A DNA stretch of 64,000 bases from Isoetes taiwanensis (GCA_021234155.1 JAJEKV010000053.1:1935307-1999306), one strand, 5' to 3'; positions 1-11,605 are shown, counted from the stretch's first letter. Notes: generated by a model from the letters alone, not told the origin. Numbers and translations: made by a program.

Positions 1-2
1 AC

Positions 3-1688
3 ATGGCAATGGGAAGAACTCTTTTTGACCATGGCTTTTATGAAGAAGCATTGATTAGTTTCAAGAGAGCAACGGAATTGAAACCAGCTGATGTGAGGCC
101 ACATTTCAGAACTGGAAATACCCTTTATTCTTTGGGCAACTTCTATGAAGCAAGAGAAGCATATGAGCTTGCATTAGAAGCAGCACATTCTACCAGCCCG
201 CAGTGGACAAGCTTGCTTCCACAAATCCATGTAAATTTAGGAGTTGCATTGGAAGGGGAAGGCATGCTTCTTGGAGCTTGTGAGCATTACAGAGAGGCAG
301 CTATTTTAAATCCAACTCATTACAGGGCTTTGAAACTGTTGGGAAGTGCATTATTTGGGGTTGGTGAGCTTAGGGCAGCTGAGAAGGCATTGGGGGAGGC
401 TATCTTCTTAAAACCAGACTATGCTGATGCTCGTTGCGACCTCGGTTCTGCATTACATGCTCTTGGAGATGACGAGAGGGCAATTGTGGAATTTCAGAAG
501 GCAATAGATTTAAAACCAGATCATATGGACGCTTTGTATAACTATGGAGGCCTGTTACGAGACACAGGGCGTTTTGAGAGGGCTGCAGAAATGTATTCCA
601 AGGTTCTTGCAATAAAGCCAGGACATTGGCAGGCTCAACTTAATCGAGCTGTATCACTTTTAGGTGCTGGAGACACAGAGGAAGCACGAAGGCCACTGAA
701 GGAGGCATTCAAAATGACCAACAGGGTGGAGCTTTATGATGCAATCATGCACTTGAAGCACCTCCAGAAAAGGCCAAATGAAGTTCCTGCAAGGAACATC
801 CAAGGTCATGGTGGTAATGCATTGGCTGAGATCAATGGTGCAACAACTGTGGAAGCTTCTAGATTTTCAAGAAGTAACAAGAAAACAACTCCAAGGGAAT
901 TGCTGGCACATGCCCTTAATATTCGAAAATTTCAAAAACAAACACGGCTTAATCGATGCAATGTGCAAGCACTTGGAAAGGAGCTAGAAATTTTGAAACA
1001 GCCTTCAAGAAGTGTGGAAAAAAACATTAGAAAAGCAGACGTGGAAAAAATATTAAGAAGGTTGCTAAATTTCTTAGGCCCTGAAGCATTTCAAGGCACA
1101 ATGAAAGCAGTTAATGAGAGAGTATTAAATGTGCTTGATAGATCAGGTACAGGGAAGGTAGATCTTGGCCTGTTCTTTGCTGTTATAGCCCCTATTTGTG
1201 CTGGACCAGCAGACAAGAGAAAAAGTATGGCTTTTGATTCCCTTCGTTGGCGAGGAACACGGGGTGTTGGAGCTGAGATTGCTAGAGGAGTGACACAAAT
1301 GTATTTTAAGTATCTGCGTGCCGTTTATATGAGAGTAAATGAGAGATGGGAGGCACATGGACAAGATGAACATGCAAATGTTTCATTTCCTGAATTTCAG
1401 GAAATGTTTGATAACGCGGAATTGGGATTTGGTATGATGGACACATTGATGAAGCTTGAGGTTGGAGATAGGGTTAGGCACAATGGCCTTACCTGTGCTG
1501 TATGTGCATATACAATCACTGGTCCCCGTTTCAAGGAGGTAAATGCTAATTTTAACCTTTGCTCGACATGCTACAGTGAAGGTAAAGTGCCTATTCATGT
1601 CAAGCAAGAGGAATACTGTTTCAAAGAGTATAATACGGAAACAGATGCGGTGAAGGATAAGCTGCGATTTCTTGGATCTCGTGGCTAG
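3..1688 (+). CDS. TPR / EF-hand / zinc-finger protein, 5' partial
   Basis: A single open frame of 561 codons reaches the left window edge and ends in TAG. Residues 1-230 are consecutive tetratricopeptide repeats with the usual A/G-L-Y-P spacing (for example ATELKP, KAIDLKPDHMDALYNYG). Residues about 290-460 carry a basic helical region and one degenerate EF-hand loop (DRSGTGKVDLGL, with L instead of the usual last acidic residue). Near the C-terminus are CAVC and CSTC, two Cys-x2-Cys pairs typical of a ZZ-like finger. The order matches the plant family of Arabidopsis At1g05150/At2g32450, known as calcium-binding TPR proteins of poorly defined role. Those proteins are longer at the N-terminus, so the first ATG here is probably internal and the real start lies outside the window. 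No frame breaks are visible. Family assignment is from memory of the architecture; function is unproven. Confidence 0.85.
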   Translation: MAMGRTLFDHGFYEEALISFKRATELKPADVRPHFRTGNTLYSLGNFYEAREAYELALEAAHSTSPQWTSLLPQIHVNLGVALEGEGMLLGACEHYREAAILNPTHYRALKLLGSALFGVGELRAAEKALGEAIFLKPDYADARCDLGSALHALGDDERAIVEFQKAIDLKPDHMDALYNYGGLLRDTGRFERAAEMYSKVLAIKPGHWQAQLNRAVSLLGAGDTEEARRPLKEAFKMTNRVELYDAIMHLKHLQKRPNEVPARNIQGHGGNALAEINGATTVEASRFSRSNKKTTPRELLAHALNIRKFQKQTRLNRCNVQALGKELEILKQPSRSVEKNIRKADVEKILRRLLNFLGPEAFQGTMKAVNERVLNVLDRSGTGKVDLGLFFAVIAPICAGPADKRKSMAFDSLRWRGTRGVGAEIARGVTQMYFKYLRAVYMRVNERWEAHGQDEHANVSFPEFQEMFDNAELGFGMMDTLMKLEVGDRVRHNGLTCAVCAYTITGPRFKEVNANFNLCSTCYSEGKVPIHVKQEEYCFKEYNTETDAVKDKLRFLGSRG

Positions 1689-2449
1689 GCAGTAAATATT
1701 GTGTGAGTGCTTCATTCTTTCAAGCAGCCTTGAGTTTGGCTGCTTAGAGACGCAGTTTGTATGTTACAAGCATATAATATACTTGTCATGTTGTTGTTTG
1801 ACTTCTTGTTACAAGCCAATTTTCTTGACAAGGAGAAGCACTGGAATCAGCGTATTGTCTTCTATAGATACTGGAAAGTGAGGTTATGAAACTAGATCAT
1901 TGTAGAAGGAGAACGTGACTCTACTTGCAAAGAAAAGAGGCGAGAGCTTCCCTTAGTTGACATTTGTAAATAGAACCTGTGTAAATGGAGTTGGCAGTTA
2001 CAAGCAATAAAATGCATCTAGTTGTATGCAGTAAAGTGAGTGTAAATATTGGTCAGTTACAAACAATAACACGCAGGTCAGAAATTTATCGCGACGGCCT
2101 CTGTTCAACTGCATCCACTATAATCTTTGTAACTTTCCTAACCTGTTCATTTAAATCCAATATAACGTCTAGCAGTGAGAAATTCCTAATTAGAGACCAA
2201 ACTTCAGACCATTTCTTTTTGTTTAAACACGTGTAGTTAGACTCATTATTAACTCCTAATCCTTCTAACTTCGCTCATCTATAGGTTAGGAATGCTAGGA
2301 CTACGTGATGTAGCAAATAACTTGAAAACATGCAGGAGTTGAACCCACACTTCTCGTGCTTTGCCCATAGGATAGGTAGGTGCTATAGTCGGCCGCCATG
2401 GGATTCCCACTATTATTTGTTCGGCCTTCTTTATTTCCAACACACGATG
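1689..2449. other. 3' flank of the TPR gene, no gene seen
   Basis: AT-rich sequence after the stop, presumably the 3' UTR and downstream spacer. At about 2333-2355 a short stretch (GGAGTTGAACCCACA) resembles the reverse complement of a tRNA B box, but no complete tRNA can be built around it. Confidence 0.5.
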
Positions 2450-2787
2450 ACAGTCAGTGGGTTTTGGTTTGGATGGGGATCGCCCATTACCAATGGCTTT
2501 ACCACTAGGATGTCAATGCGATGCACGTTCTTTTTATTAGCCCCTTTTCCCCTCGAGTTCTTTTTCTTCTATGTGTATTCGATGAGAGTCAGTGAGTTTT
2601 GAGCCTGGGTGGGGATCGTCCATTTCCAATGGCTTTACCATTGGGCTATCACCGCGACGAACATCCCCCCCCACCCCACCCCACCCCCAAAACCCCCATT
2701 TTCTTCCTTTCTTTTTCCGTGGAGTGGGTTTTGGGCCTGGATGGGGGTCGCTCATTACCAATAGCTTGACCACTAGGCTACCATTGC
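2450..2787 (-). mobile_element. Trimer of tRNA-derived SINE-like units
   Basis: Three related units of about 72 bp start near 2450, 2583 and 2717, about 133 bp apart. On the minus strand each has an A-box-like segment (TAGCCTAGTGG in the third unit, fitting TRGCNNAGYNGG) followed about 35-40 bases later by a B-box-like segment (GGCTCAAAACTC, GGCCCAAAACCC), as in tRNA-derived SINE heads. The linkers are rich in C or T runs. No 3' tail or target duplication could be fixed. It could also be a degenerate tandem repeat that merely resembles pol III promoters. Confidence 0.5.
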
Positions 2788-2879
2788 TTCTTTTTTTTTT
2801 AGTCTTAAGGGTTTTTTCCTCTTTTTTTTGGTTTTTTTTACCTCACAAAGATGCATTAGAAAAATCCCATGGTAATTGA

Positions 2880-4087
2880 ATAGCACGTCATCTATCGTAC
2901 GGGCTGAAAAGGGCATTTTTGGGTTGCCCCTAGGGGGGCAAACCCTCGTTTATGTGGGTTTGTGGTATATTATAAGTATATACCAGTATATACCTCGAAT
3001 ATCCCAATGACTGCTAAAAACCGATTGCTGGCTGTAAATGTTAGGTCATTTCAATTCTTTGGGCAACCCGGTGGAAACCCGTGCTTGGTTTGTAGGCCGC
3101 AATGAGATAGCTTGTAGTAGTTAAATACTGGCATTTGCCTGGCGATGGCATTTTCTGCGGTGTATGAGCGGCAAAGAGTCGCGGAAATTTTTTTTGCGGA
3201 GGCCAACCCACTACGAGGTGGGCTGCAAAAGCGACCCCAAATATCGAGGCAAGTGGGTGCGTTCGCGAGCTATTACGCTTGGTTTCTTTGCTTGGTTTTG
3301 GCGAGCTTTCAAGGAGCCACCTGCGGCTTTTTGATCCTAACGGCCGTGATGAGATGACTGTCTTTGGAACAAATTTTCAAGTCTAGCCGGGAGTTCACCT
3401 CTCGTGGATGGAACTTCGAGAATGCGAGGTTTGGATATAAAAAGTTAGATTATAAATTCGACATGTATCCAATATTTTGTTGGAATCGTATATGTAGGCA
3501 TCTATGTTGGAGATTTCTTGAGCAAATAAGGCACCTCGGCACTTGGGGCCGCAACTCTAATAGTGAAAGCGGAACACCGGTTAAACAACATCAAGTTAAG
3601 CATGACCCGAATGGCAACACGGTGTTCTGAGACCTAACCTTGGTTGATGTAAGCAAGCTGGGATGAGGTCTCTTCATTTGTTAAGCGTGCTACAGAGCGG
3701 TATGAATTTCATTTAAGGTGCGGTTTAATATACATCAAAGGCAATTGTTTCGTGCTTGTTTTATAGATGCGTGGGGAAAACGACAATTAATGAACAATCA
3801 TCGAAGCCATTGTGTATTTACATTGCGCATCTACGGGGTCAACGAGGTAGGAATTCATAATTCTTTCATGCCATGGAGTTTGTTGTGACCTAAATGGTTT
3901 GTGGTTTTATAATAGGGTCTTGAGCAAAGAGGTCCATGGAATCTGAACCTAATAGATCTGGCGGGAAGTGGCGCCTTTCTCGTAGTGGATCTCTGGTGTG
4001 ACCGATTGAAGGAGACCACGGGTTAGTCATTTTGGATTATATTTCTGGCTCTTTCTCAACCAGGCGTTTTGCATTTCCTGAATGCAG
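2880..4087. other. Intergenic, nothing recognised
   Basis: No coding similarity, long repeat or RNA gene was recognised. The right end runs into the splice acceptor of the kinesin-like exon. Confidence 0.4.
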
Positions 4088-4192
4088 GCAATCAATAAGA
4101 GCTTAGCAAGTTTGGGTGATGTAATTGCTGCCATTGCGAATAAAGAACAATACATACCTTATCGAAATTCAAAACTTACGTACTTGCTTCAA
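4088..4192 (+). pseudogene. Orphan kinesin motor-domain exon
   Basis: An uninterrupted 35-codon stretch contains [15 protein letters not shown] and [13 protein letters not shown]. These are the switch II helix 4 and the following conserved PYRNSKLT motif of the kinesin motor domain, closest in feel to plant kinesin-14. It is bounded by a clean acceptor (TGCAG) and donor (GTATGT), so it is a genuine exon copied with its splice sites. I could not find the neighbouring exons (SSRSH, LAGSE or DSLGGN motifs) within several kilobases on this strand. It is therefore either one exon of a gene with very long introns or a fragment carried by a transposon. Confidence 0.7.
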
Positions 4193-5840
4193 GTATGTTT
4201 TCATTTTCTTATCTATTTTTGATGGTGATCTTTTATTACTTACTTGAATGTAATCTTTTCTGTCACCCAACTGGGACCTTTTTTGCTATTGCAGGGTAGA
4301 TATTGATTTTATATTGCGTCTGATTGTTTATTGCTCCAGGCTGCCATTCTTTGAGCAGGTGTTCCATATTTGAAACCCTTGCATATTCTTACTCTCATGG
4401 TGGAAGTGTTGTACAAGGACCAAAGTGTATAGGTACATTCATGGATTATTTGCATACAGGTATGTTCATTTTTACATAATTCTGAATCAAATCTGTAGCC
4501 TTTTTCAACTTAGTTCGTCCCATTGTCATTGCGACCCGACATTCCACTTTATGCCCTCATGTCAACTTCTGATTACCATACTACCATTGATGCCCAACAT
4601 GATATTATTGGTTGTGCTATGGAGTTCTATTATCACATCAAAATGCCGGTTTAACTTAAAGTTAGCAATTAAATTCATATCTCCCATCCTTGCATTCCCG
4701 TGAATAGCTCATGTTTGGCTTGAAGATTAAGTAATAAGCAATAAGGTATAGATGCATTGAAGAAATTACATCTTATTCAATAAAGCCTATAAAATTGTCG
4801 TGACCAACATGAGATTATCTTCCAACGTGACGGTTCTTCACGAGAGGAAGGATAATCTCAGCTTAGCAACCTTCTCATCAAGTTTTCAAACACTGCAGCT
4901 GTGTCTTTTGCATAGTCTCATCAAATCTCAAGCTTCCCTCACCAGCAGGGCGGCCTTAAAATAGGGGTTGCTCCTTTGACATGCTAGTCTCATCCATGTC
5001 AAATGACACCAAAGCCACTTATGAGCATTCAAGACTGGCCCAACAAACAAAGCATAAATTCAAGGGGCACTTATCTAGCAGTTGATCCTCTAGATGGACA
5101 ATTGATTATGTATCTGATTTCTTTACTTGCCAAGCATATCTGACAGTATAGGGCCAGCTCCAAGTTGAGGCATATGCTTGTGCTTTAAGTCGTGTATATA
5201 CTTTTGGGTCAACATTTTGAGCAGAAAATCAAGCAAGCATCTGGCAGAGTTTTGGATGATAGAACCTGAAATTGCTTTTGTGGAACTTGAGGTACAATTT
5301 AACAGCTTGTTTGTTTACTGCTATTTTTACTTATTACTATCATTTTGCAAGAGGATATGGACTGTGCTAAAAAAGTATGTCAAATTCCTGTGCAAATGGC
5401 TTTTAGACCATTGTTATGATGACATGGAATTCTTAAGTAAAAAATATGATAAAGGCATTTTTCAATAGTCAATGGTCATTGGTTTGTTTGAATCGAGAAT
5501 CAACGTTATTTTAGCTTCCATAGCGGCAAGTGCCCGCCAACACAAATCTGAGGACTTGCTCCAAGGGGAATAAATGTCATTGGATGCTTGCAAACTACTC
5601 TTAATACCATCTTTAAAACGCGAGGATTGAAATCATGTACATCCGCACCAGTAGAGATGGATCATGATGGATTGCAAGAAACTGGAATGTTGGCACCAAC
5701 TCCTTGGGGCATGAATAGACCCCGGTATCCATGTCTTTAAAACTTCCTCTTTAGAGTAGCATCGTAGGAGGATATAACCTCAACGGCCCGATTTAATATC
5801 ATTATCTTCTGTCTATCAATATGAGCATCTTAGAACATAA

Positions 5841-5860
5841 GGAAGGAAGGAAGGAAGGAA
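5841..5860. repeat. (GGAA)5 microsatellite
   Basis: Five perfect tandem GGAA units. Confidence 0.9.
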
Positions 5861-7036
5861 GTTTATTTTAACGTCCACGGAGGCCAGAAGCCTATGAGAC
5901 GGACATGCTTTCCATAACAAAAAGATGCAAAAGATGACGACATTGCCCTATTCTTTGCTTTGTTCTGTGAACTAAACCTTATTTTCTGCAAGGTTTTTAA
6001 TCGGCATGAGTGTCTATGATTAGGCTCTGCTTGTTCGCAGACAGGGAGGCGGCATCATCCTTGTATTTATAAGGACAGAGGCCAACATCAAATCTGCTAG
6101 TAAGGAATATGAATTGCAAAGGGACATACTTCAGGCATGCTGAAAAATAGCATATTTTATATATCCAGAACTCTCTTCATTAACATGTCAGGCATATGAG
6201 TGAATTTTTATTTATTAATGGCTGATTTACAATCCACATTCTGCAGATAAGTGTTGTCATAATTTAAATACATATGCAACAACCCTTAGGCCACAAAAAT
6301 GCATTGGAGGCATACACATATCCCATTCTCAGGTTGTTTCAGTTGGAAAAAAATAATAAGTTTACCGTTGTAAAACTTTAAACATCTTTAACAATGCACT
6401 TAGCATATGGTTGAGGTGCAGTCGCATCCGATTCCTTTATTGATTCAAAAAGTATACAAGTCAAGAAAGTACAAATAATGATTAAAAATGCCATATGTAT
6501 AAAAAAGTATGTGGAATGCCTTACTAGAACAAACACCAATTCAGGCAATATTGAAGATGAGCAGTAAAATGTTCAATGAGTATAATGCCATCTTTCATTG
6601 TGAATATCAAGCGACTCTACAACCTTGACATTCTCGTTTGCTTGGCTAGTTATATTGTATGTAGAGCTAGCTAATGGGATACGAAGTCCAGCACAAAATC
6701 AAAAAATTTGGCTTTCCTGTATTTTACTTTGGATCTTTTCCGTTGTGTATAAGCATGGAGGAAGTGGACCCAAAATATATTCAAGCTCTATACCTTTGAT
6801 ATTAACAGGAAAATGGTTATACCTTTTCTAAGATGTAGTCTTCTTGTAGATAGAAAGGAACACGTGGCAGCCAAGAATCATACCAAGGAATCTGCTCTTT
6901 GTTGACATTTTGGTCCTGTATCACAGACATATCAAGACTGCATGTACACATGGTCAATGGATGCAAGACCCATTCTGTCTCGTTAAAGCTTTTGCTTGTT
7001 TTCTATATAAGCAATAGTACCACCAATTTTTCTTTT

Positions 7037-7038
<2 letters not shown>

Positions 7039-7080
<42 letters not shown>
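7039..7080. repeat. Poly-T run, 42 bases
   Basis: An uninterrupted T run, preceded by TTTCTTTTTC. It could be the A-tail of a minus-strand retroposon, but no element body was recognised to its left. Confidence 0.85.
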
Positions 7081-7083
<3 letters not shown>

Positions 7084-8535
7084 TTTTTTTCTAAGAATCA
7101 AATGGCTCTTTCATGTGGAATGTGATTGTTACAAGAATCAAAACAAACTTTAGTAATCTAAGCTTTATGTCAAAAACTTTATATGCCCTTTTTCTAAGCA
7201 ATGTACACATGAGAGGACCTACATGTCATGTCAAGGTTAGAGGCACGATTAGAGGTTGTTGGGTTCATGACTTTGGTGTCTATAGTGTCATGATTCTTTC
7301 TTCACTTCCCTTCTCGAAAAGCAGATGTTACAGTCCTAGTTTGGTTGAACATCCATGTTGTACTATAGCTCTCATATGTATTCTATGTTCATTTAAGCTT
7401 GTAAGATTGATTATGGACATTATATATGGACCCATTAACTTACTCCCCATGCACAACCTTTAACATATCATGGTAAACAACTCCATATGTAGTCACTAAG
7501 CAAGGTGGCCATATTCTATTTCAACATGCTTAGAAATTTAATTTGCAAGGGTATTGTATCATTCCCTCTAACTATAAGCTAGAGATTGTGCAAGTGATTA
7601 CATCTCAAACTTGAGCTATAGGAATCCAACAACATATCTAGACATTAAGTTATGACTCAAGCACTCTCACATTATATTGATACCATTCTTACACCATATC
7701 AATGAAATTCTAGATTAGCACTTTTGGTCTTGGCCATACACCGGTCCAAACTTAAAACATAGAAATCGCACTGTCCTCCTACATCAATGCTCATATATGG
7801 CTATGATTCCTAAAGGTGCTATATCTAGGTCTTGGAACCCATTGTTGGTGTTGTAGAAGATAAAAACAACAAAAATAAAAAACCAAGCAAACACACCCTC
7901 GGGTCATCGAAGGGCAACCCTCCGATGTGCAAACACCTTGTTATTTTTTCTTTTCCGATGCGTATATGATGGGGAGCATCATTATAGGTTGGGGAGCATC
8001 ACAATGGTATCAAATGATGATTCTGGTAGACCAGGTCATTGTACTAGCCATATTCTAACTCGCTAGACTGTTTAGTAGTGAAGGAGAGTCTTTTCTCTAG
8101 CATAGAAGTAATTAGATACCTTTAGGGAGGATGGGTATGGCTAACTGGGTAGGAATGGGTTAGTTAGGGCAAAATTTTTATGAGGTATTAAGGTAAGATT
8201 ATGTTGTTTTTTTTAATCTATATAAGGTCCCTTAATTCTGAGGGTCATAACTTTCTCTAGGAGGCTCAGATTGGGCTGATTTTTGTTCCTTTGTGACGGG
8301 GACCCTTTAATTAGTCTAGGGCAACTCTCGGACCGGCTGGCAACATCAATAATTTGGTCAAAAATCAAAATCGTGTATTTAAAATTTGATTTGGGGCGTC
8401 CAAAACGTCCTCGGCGCCGAATAATTTTTTTTTTCACAAAAAAAACATATTAATTAATTTTTTTTTTTTGAATTCAAATCTTCTGGACGTTTCTTTTTGG
8501 ATCCGTTTTCTTTTGTGTCTTTAGCGCCTGGGATG

Positions 8536-8641
8536 CCATAGCCGCCAGACCAAACTCGATCCACCATAGCCGATCTTGACCAAGCTCACCCGCCATAACC
8601 GACCTGGACTAAGCTTGACTGCCATAGCTGCTGGACTGCGT
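8536..8641. repeat. Imperfect 28-29 bp tandem repeat, about 3.7 units
   Basis: Units begin with CCATAGCC or CCATAACC at 8536, 8564, 8593 and 8622. They share a GACCAAGCTC-like second half. The period is not a multiple of three. Confidence 0.7.
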
Positions 8642-8679
8642 TCGCTCGTCTACCTAGCGCCTACCCTAAACCCCATGTC

Positions 8680-9345
8680 TGCAGACGAGATGGCTCGTAT
8701 ATGCATGGAACTTATGAAAGCCTCAGCATCAACCAAATCTTCGTGGTTCTTGGGTCGCTTCTTGGTGCCGACCCTGAACCTGAGAAAGTACAACTCCTCC
8801 CCAGTTAGCTCTGCGCTTTAAGTCGGGAGGGAGGATCCCCTTCCCTGTATTTCACTTAACCGAGCACTTCCTTCTGAAGCTTAACGCTTTGAAAGAGATG
8901 TATACATTGGTAGAACAACCAGATCAAGTCTCGATGCTCACCAAGTTCTTCCCGCCAGAATCTTCAATGGGAGATAGCCACCTAGGTTGAAGCACAGAGA
9001 GTAATGGATATGGCTTTAGAAGCCAATGCCAGAGAAGCACGAGGGGAGATGCACAAGCTAGGGGAGAGAAGTACACTTATCTTGGAGATGGTGAGTTTAT
9101 TGATAATGGAAATCCCTTTATCCTGCTATCTTATTATTATGATGAGAACATTGAGACCTTCCTTTGGGATGATCTCCCCGAGTACTTCACCCCCCTACTT
9201 CAGCAGCGCGTCGAACTGGGGCAGCTATGCCAGATCGCTACCTTGCAGAGATACACAGACGGACCAAAGTCCGTTTGAGACTGGAGCAACATGCCCAGAG
9301 GGTAGCTGAGCGTATAAGGGAAATAGAGGCCCAGACATAAGTCTA
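8680..9345 (+). pseudogene. Decayed helix-rich open frame upstream of an H3-like domain
   Basis: Several long, natural-looking stretches follow one another on the plus strand but in shifting frames. They include a piece at about 8830-8960 containing FHLTEHFLLKLNALKEMY, one at 9004-9066 containing ALEANAREARGEMHKLG, and one at 9067-9210 with SYYYDENIETFLWDDLPEYF. A charged helical piece (9218-9337) contains LAEIHRRTKVRLRLEQHAQR, and this last piece is in the same frame as the H3-like domain downstream. I recognise no family; the charged helices recall Gag or coiled-coil proteins, which is only a guess. At least three frame shifts are needed to read through, some of which may be consensus errors. 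Confidence 0.4.
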
Positions 9346-9795
9346 GAACCAGACCGAGGGCCATACTATCCAGAGGAAGCACAAAAGCACCCCTTAACGG
9401 AAGGGAGGGCAGTACAAGAAACAGTTACAAGCGGTAGGAGGGGTCGGGAAAGCCAAGAGCGCGGAGCACCGTGAAGCCCTAGTCCGAAGGGCTAATCACC
9501 CGACCACCGACGACAAGACACTTTTGCCTCCACCGTCTAAGCACCAAAAGAAGAAGTACCGTTTCAAGGCTGGCACTGTGGCGTTAAGGGAGATCCGGAA
9601 ATACCAGAAATCCACGGAACTCCTGATACGTAATTGCCCTTCCAGCATGCCATCCTTGCTCTACAAGAGGCCGCCGAAGATTATTTGGTTGCTCTTCTGA
9701 GTGACGCAAATCTTTGCGCTATTCACGCCAAGAGAGTCACCATTATGCCTAAGGATTTGGCACTAGCTCAATGGATCCGCGGAGATCCAATGTAA
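9346..9795 (+). pseudogene. Histone H3-like domain with unusual tail, internal deletion
   Basis: The core is unmistakable: [19 protein letters not shown] followed by TELLIR (alpha-N and start of alpha-1), then in another frame [13 protein letters not shown] and [17 protein letters not shown] (alpha-2 end to alpha-3), ending WIRGDPM and TAA. Between LPFQ and the alpha-2 helix about 18 residues of normal H3 are missing. The gap lies between the two FQ dipeptides of canonical H3, suggesting a deletion between short direct repeats; a one-base frame break lies just before. The tail has KST and KKQL motifs placed roughly like K9-S10-T11 and R-K-Q-L, but is stretched to about 70 residues before the core. 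There are no introns. The divergent C-terminus argues against a recent copy of a canonical H3 gene. It could be an H3 variant pseudogene, a CENH3 relative, or an H3 domain carried in a mobile element. Confidence 0.65.
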
Positions 9796-10446
9796 ATTTT
9801 GAAGTTTTTGTGAAAATTGTTATATATAAATCTTTGTACTCTTGTTATCATTATGAATATATGGTATCTATCTGTTGACCTCCACTATTTGGTACACACC
9901 ATGTATTTTATAAACATTATGAAGATAATAATAATAATAATAATTAATTATTAATTACTGACAATGACGTCAACACCTTTGCTTTTCAAGAAGAAAAAGG
10001 GAGGAAGAGAGAGACAATTATATTTTGTGTTCACTATTCTCTTGCACCTTCAACCGTTTGCATTCCTCCTTTCTCTCCTACACTACCATGGGCCACTCTG
10101 CCCGTTTGCAATGGTATATAGATGGTGAGCAGTGGGATTCCCAAGTCCCAATGCATTTTAAACTTGTTAGCCTCCAAGTGGGAGCATTCTGTCAGTAGCT
10201 GGGCTAGATCATAAATCGTATTTTGGTCATTTCATGTGTTCCCCCATCCTTGCACGTAAGTAGTAGTAGTAGTGGCTTAAAACTTAGCGCTTTGTTTTAG
10301 TTAGAGGTGAGTTGATTTATGCTCTTGCTAAGCACTAAATTGAAGGTTTTATCTTTGCTTGACCTATAGATGTTGTTGCTGTCATTTGCGTACTGTCGTG
10401 GAGTTGCATTTTGCTAGAGAACTAGACAATCTCTTAAACAAGCAGT
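9796..10446. other. Intergenic, nothing recognised
   Basis: AT-rich sequence with a short (AAT)n run near 9930-9950 and (AGT)4 near 10260. No gene was seen. Confidence 0.4.
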
Positions 10447-10568
10447 ATGGCTTCAGAAGAGAGAGCAGAAGTTAACTTAGTGGCAGTAGAGGCATTAATG
10501 TCTCAGATAGAGCCACAAGTAGAGCCGCAACCAGCAGAGGCATTGGTGTCTCAAATAGAGATGCAACC
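10447..10568 (+). pseudogene. N-terminus of an ORF interrupted by the Ty3 insertion
   Basis: An ATG opens a frame rich in E, Q and P with a short internal repeat (EALMSQIE and EALVSQIE). It runs straight into the TG of the LTR. The sequence just after the 3' LTR (27983 onward) looks like its continuation, because CAACC before and CAACA after the element form a near-perfect 5-bp target duplication. No family is recognised. Confidence 0.45.
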
Positions 10569-11605
10569 TGTAACGGACCTAGGATTTTGAGGTATATTGT
10601 GGAATTATTTTATTAAAGGATGCAAAGGAATATTAATCAAAATATCACGCATGCAGAGAAATACGTCGTATATGTAGAGATTATACGGACGAAATACCGT
10701 GGTTAAAAATAAATATAAGTACAGAGAAAAACATTGGGAAAAGATTGATTGCAGAGGGATTGCTGAAGGAGCGAATCGCGTGCAAAGCTCTGGGAGCGTG
10801 TTGGGCCTTGAAAAAGCAACAAGCGGGATTCAGTGGGGATCAAGCCTTACACACAGGGTTTCCTAAGCGTAGCAAAATTGTGCATGCTTTGAATTGTGTT
10901 GATGCGGTAGGGATTGTTATGAAACTTAGTATTGATTTAGAGTTAAACTAAAAGTGCATGAATATGGAAAAAGCTTGCATGATTGAATTTGGAAGTATTT
11001 TATGATGGTATATTGCCAGTTGCAAAAAGTATCACGGATCTAAGTGAGACAAGCATCTAGATCATGCCGGAAATCTTTGGAATAGCTCATATTAGAACAT
11101 GAGGGATGGATTAAGGTAAAGGGATGGCTGGAATGGGTTAAAAAGCGTGTTAAAAGCAGAACGCGTTCCCTTGCATCTGCCGTTTATATCTTGGGATCAC
11201 GGTATCGGTGATGATCTGGAAGCATGAAATGTGATGAGAAATGGGTCGATTTGGGCCTTAGGGAGGCCGAAATGGAAAAGGAATGAGGAATCGGGAAGAT
11301 CAAAGCAAGATTCATTTGTAAATCCCATGATCTTGGTGCTCAAGAATTGATCCGGAATCGCCGGATTTGGGATTGGCGGCGAAATGGCGAGAAAAACCTC
11401 CTTGCAACCAAAATCGGGGAGGAGCTAGGGAGTTTTGGCATGGATTCGATGGCTGGAGGCCATATCCAGGCAAAGCAGTCGAGGCGGATTCGGATCACGC
11501 ATGCTTGATTAGGGTTAGGTTAAAGGAAAAAAAAAAAGATGTTAACAATTAGTTTAGTTTTGTTAGTAAGGTAGTAATAGAAATAAAGTTAAAAGTTTTA
11601 AGCTA

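Larger units (their letters stand above)
4193..8535. other. Long non-coding stretch
   Basis: No gene was recognised. It holds a (GGAA)5 microsatellite at 5841-5860 and a 42-base T run at 7039-7080. Region 8210-8460 has the texture of decayed retrotransposon sequence. Weak exon-like bits (for example about 5220-5291, followed by GTACAA) were not convincing. Confidence 0.4.

Noticed and set aside
2592-2879. Open frames around the C- and T-rich stretch
   Set aside because: Low-complexity translation (P, H and F runs) that overlaps the SINE-like units; no protein character.
3600-3720. 5S rRNA-like words (GTTAAGCGTGCT)
   Set aside because: Only a short word matches; the conserved internal control region is absent.
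7039-7080. T run as a terminator or retroposon tail
   Set aside because: No transcribed element or pol III gene could be recognised beside it.
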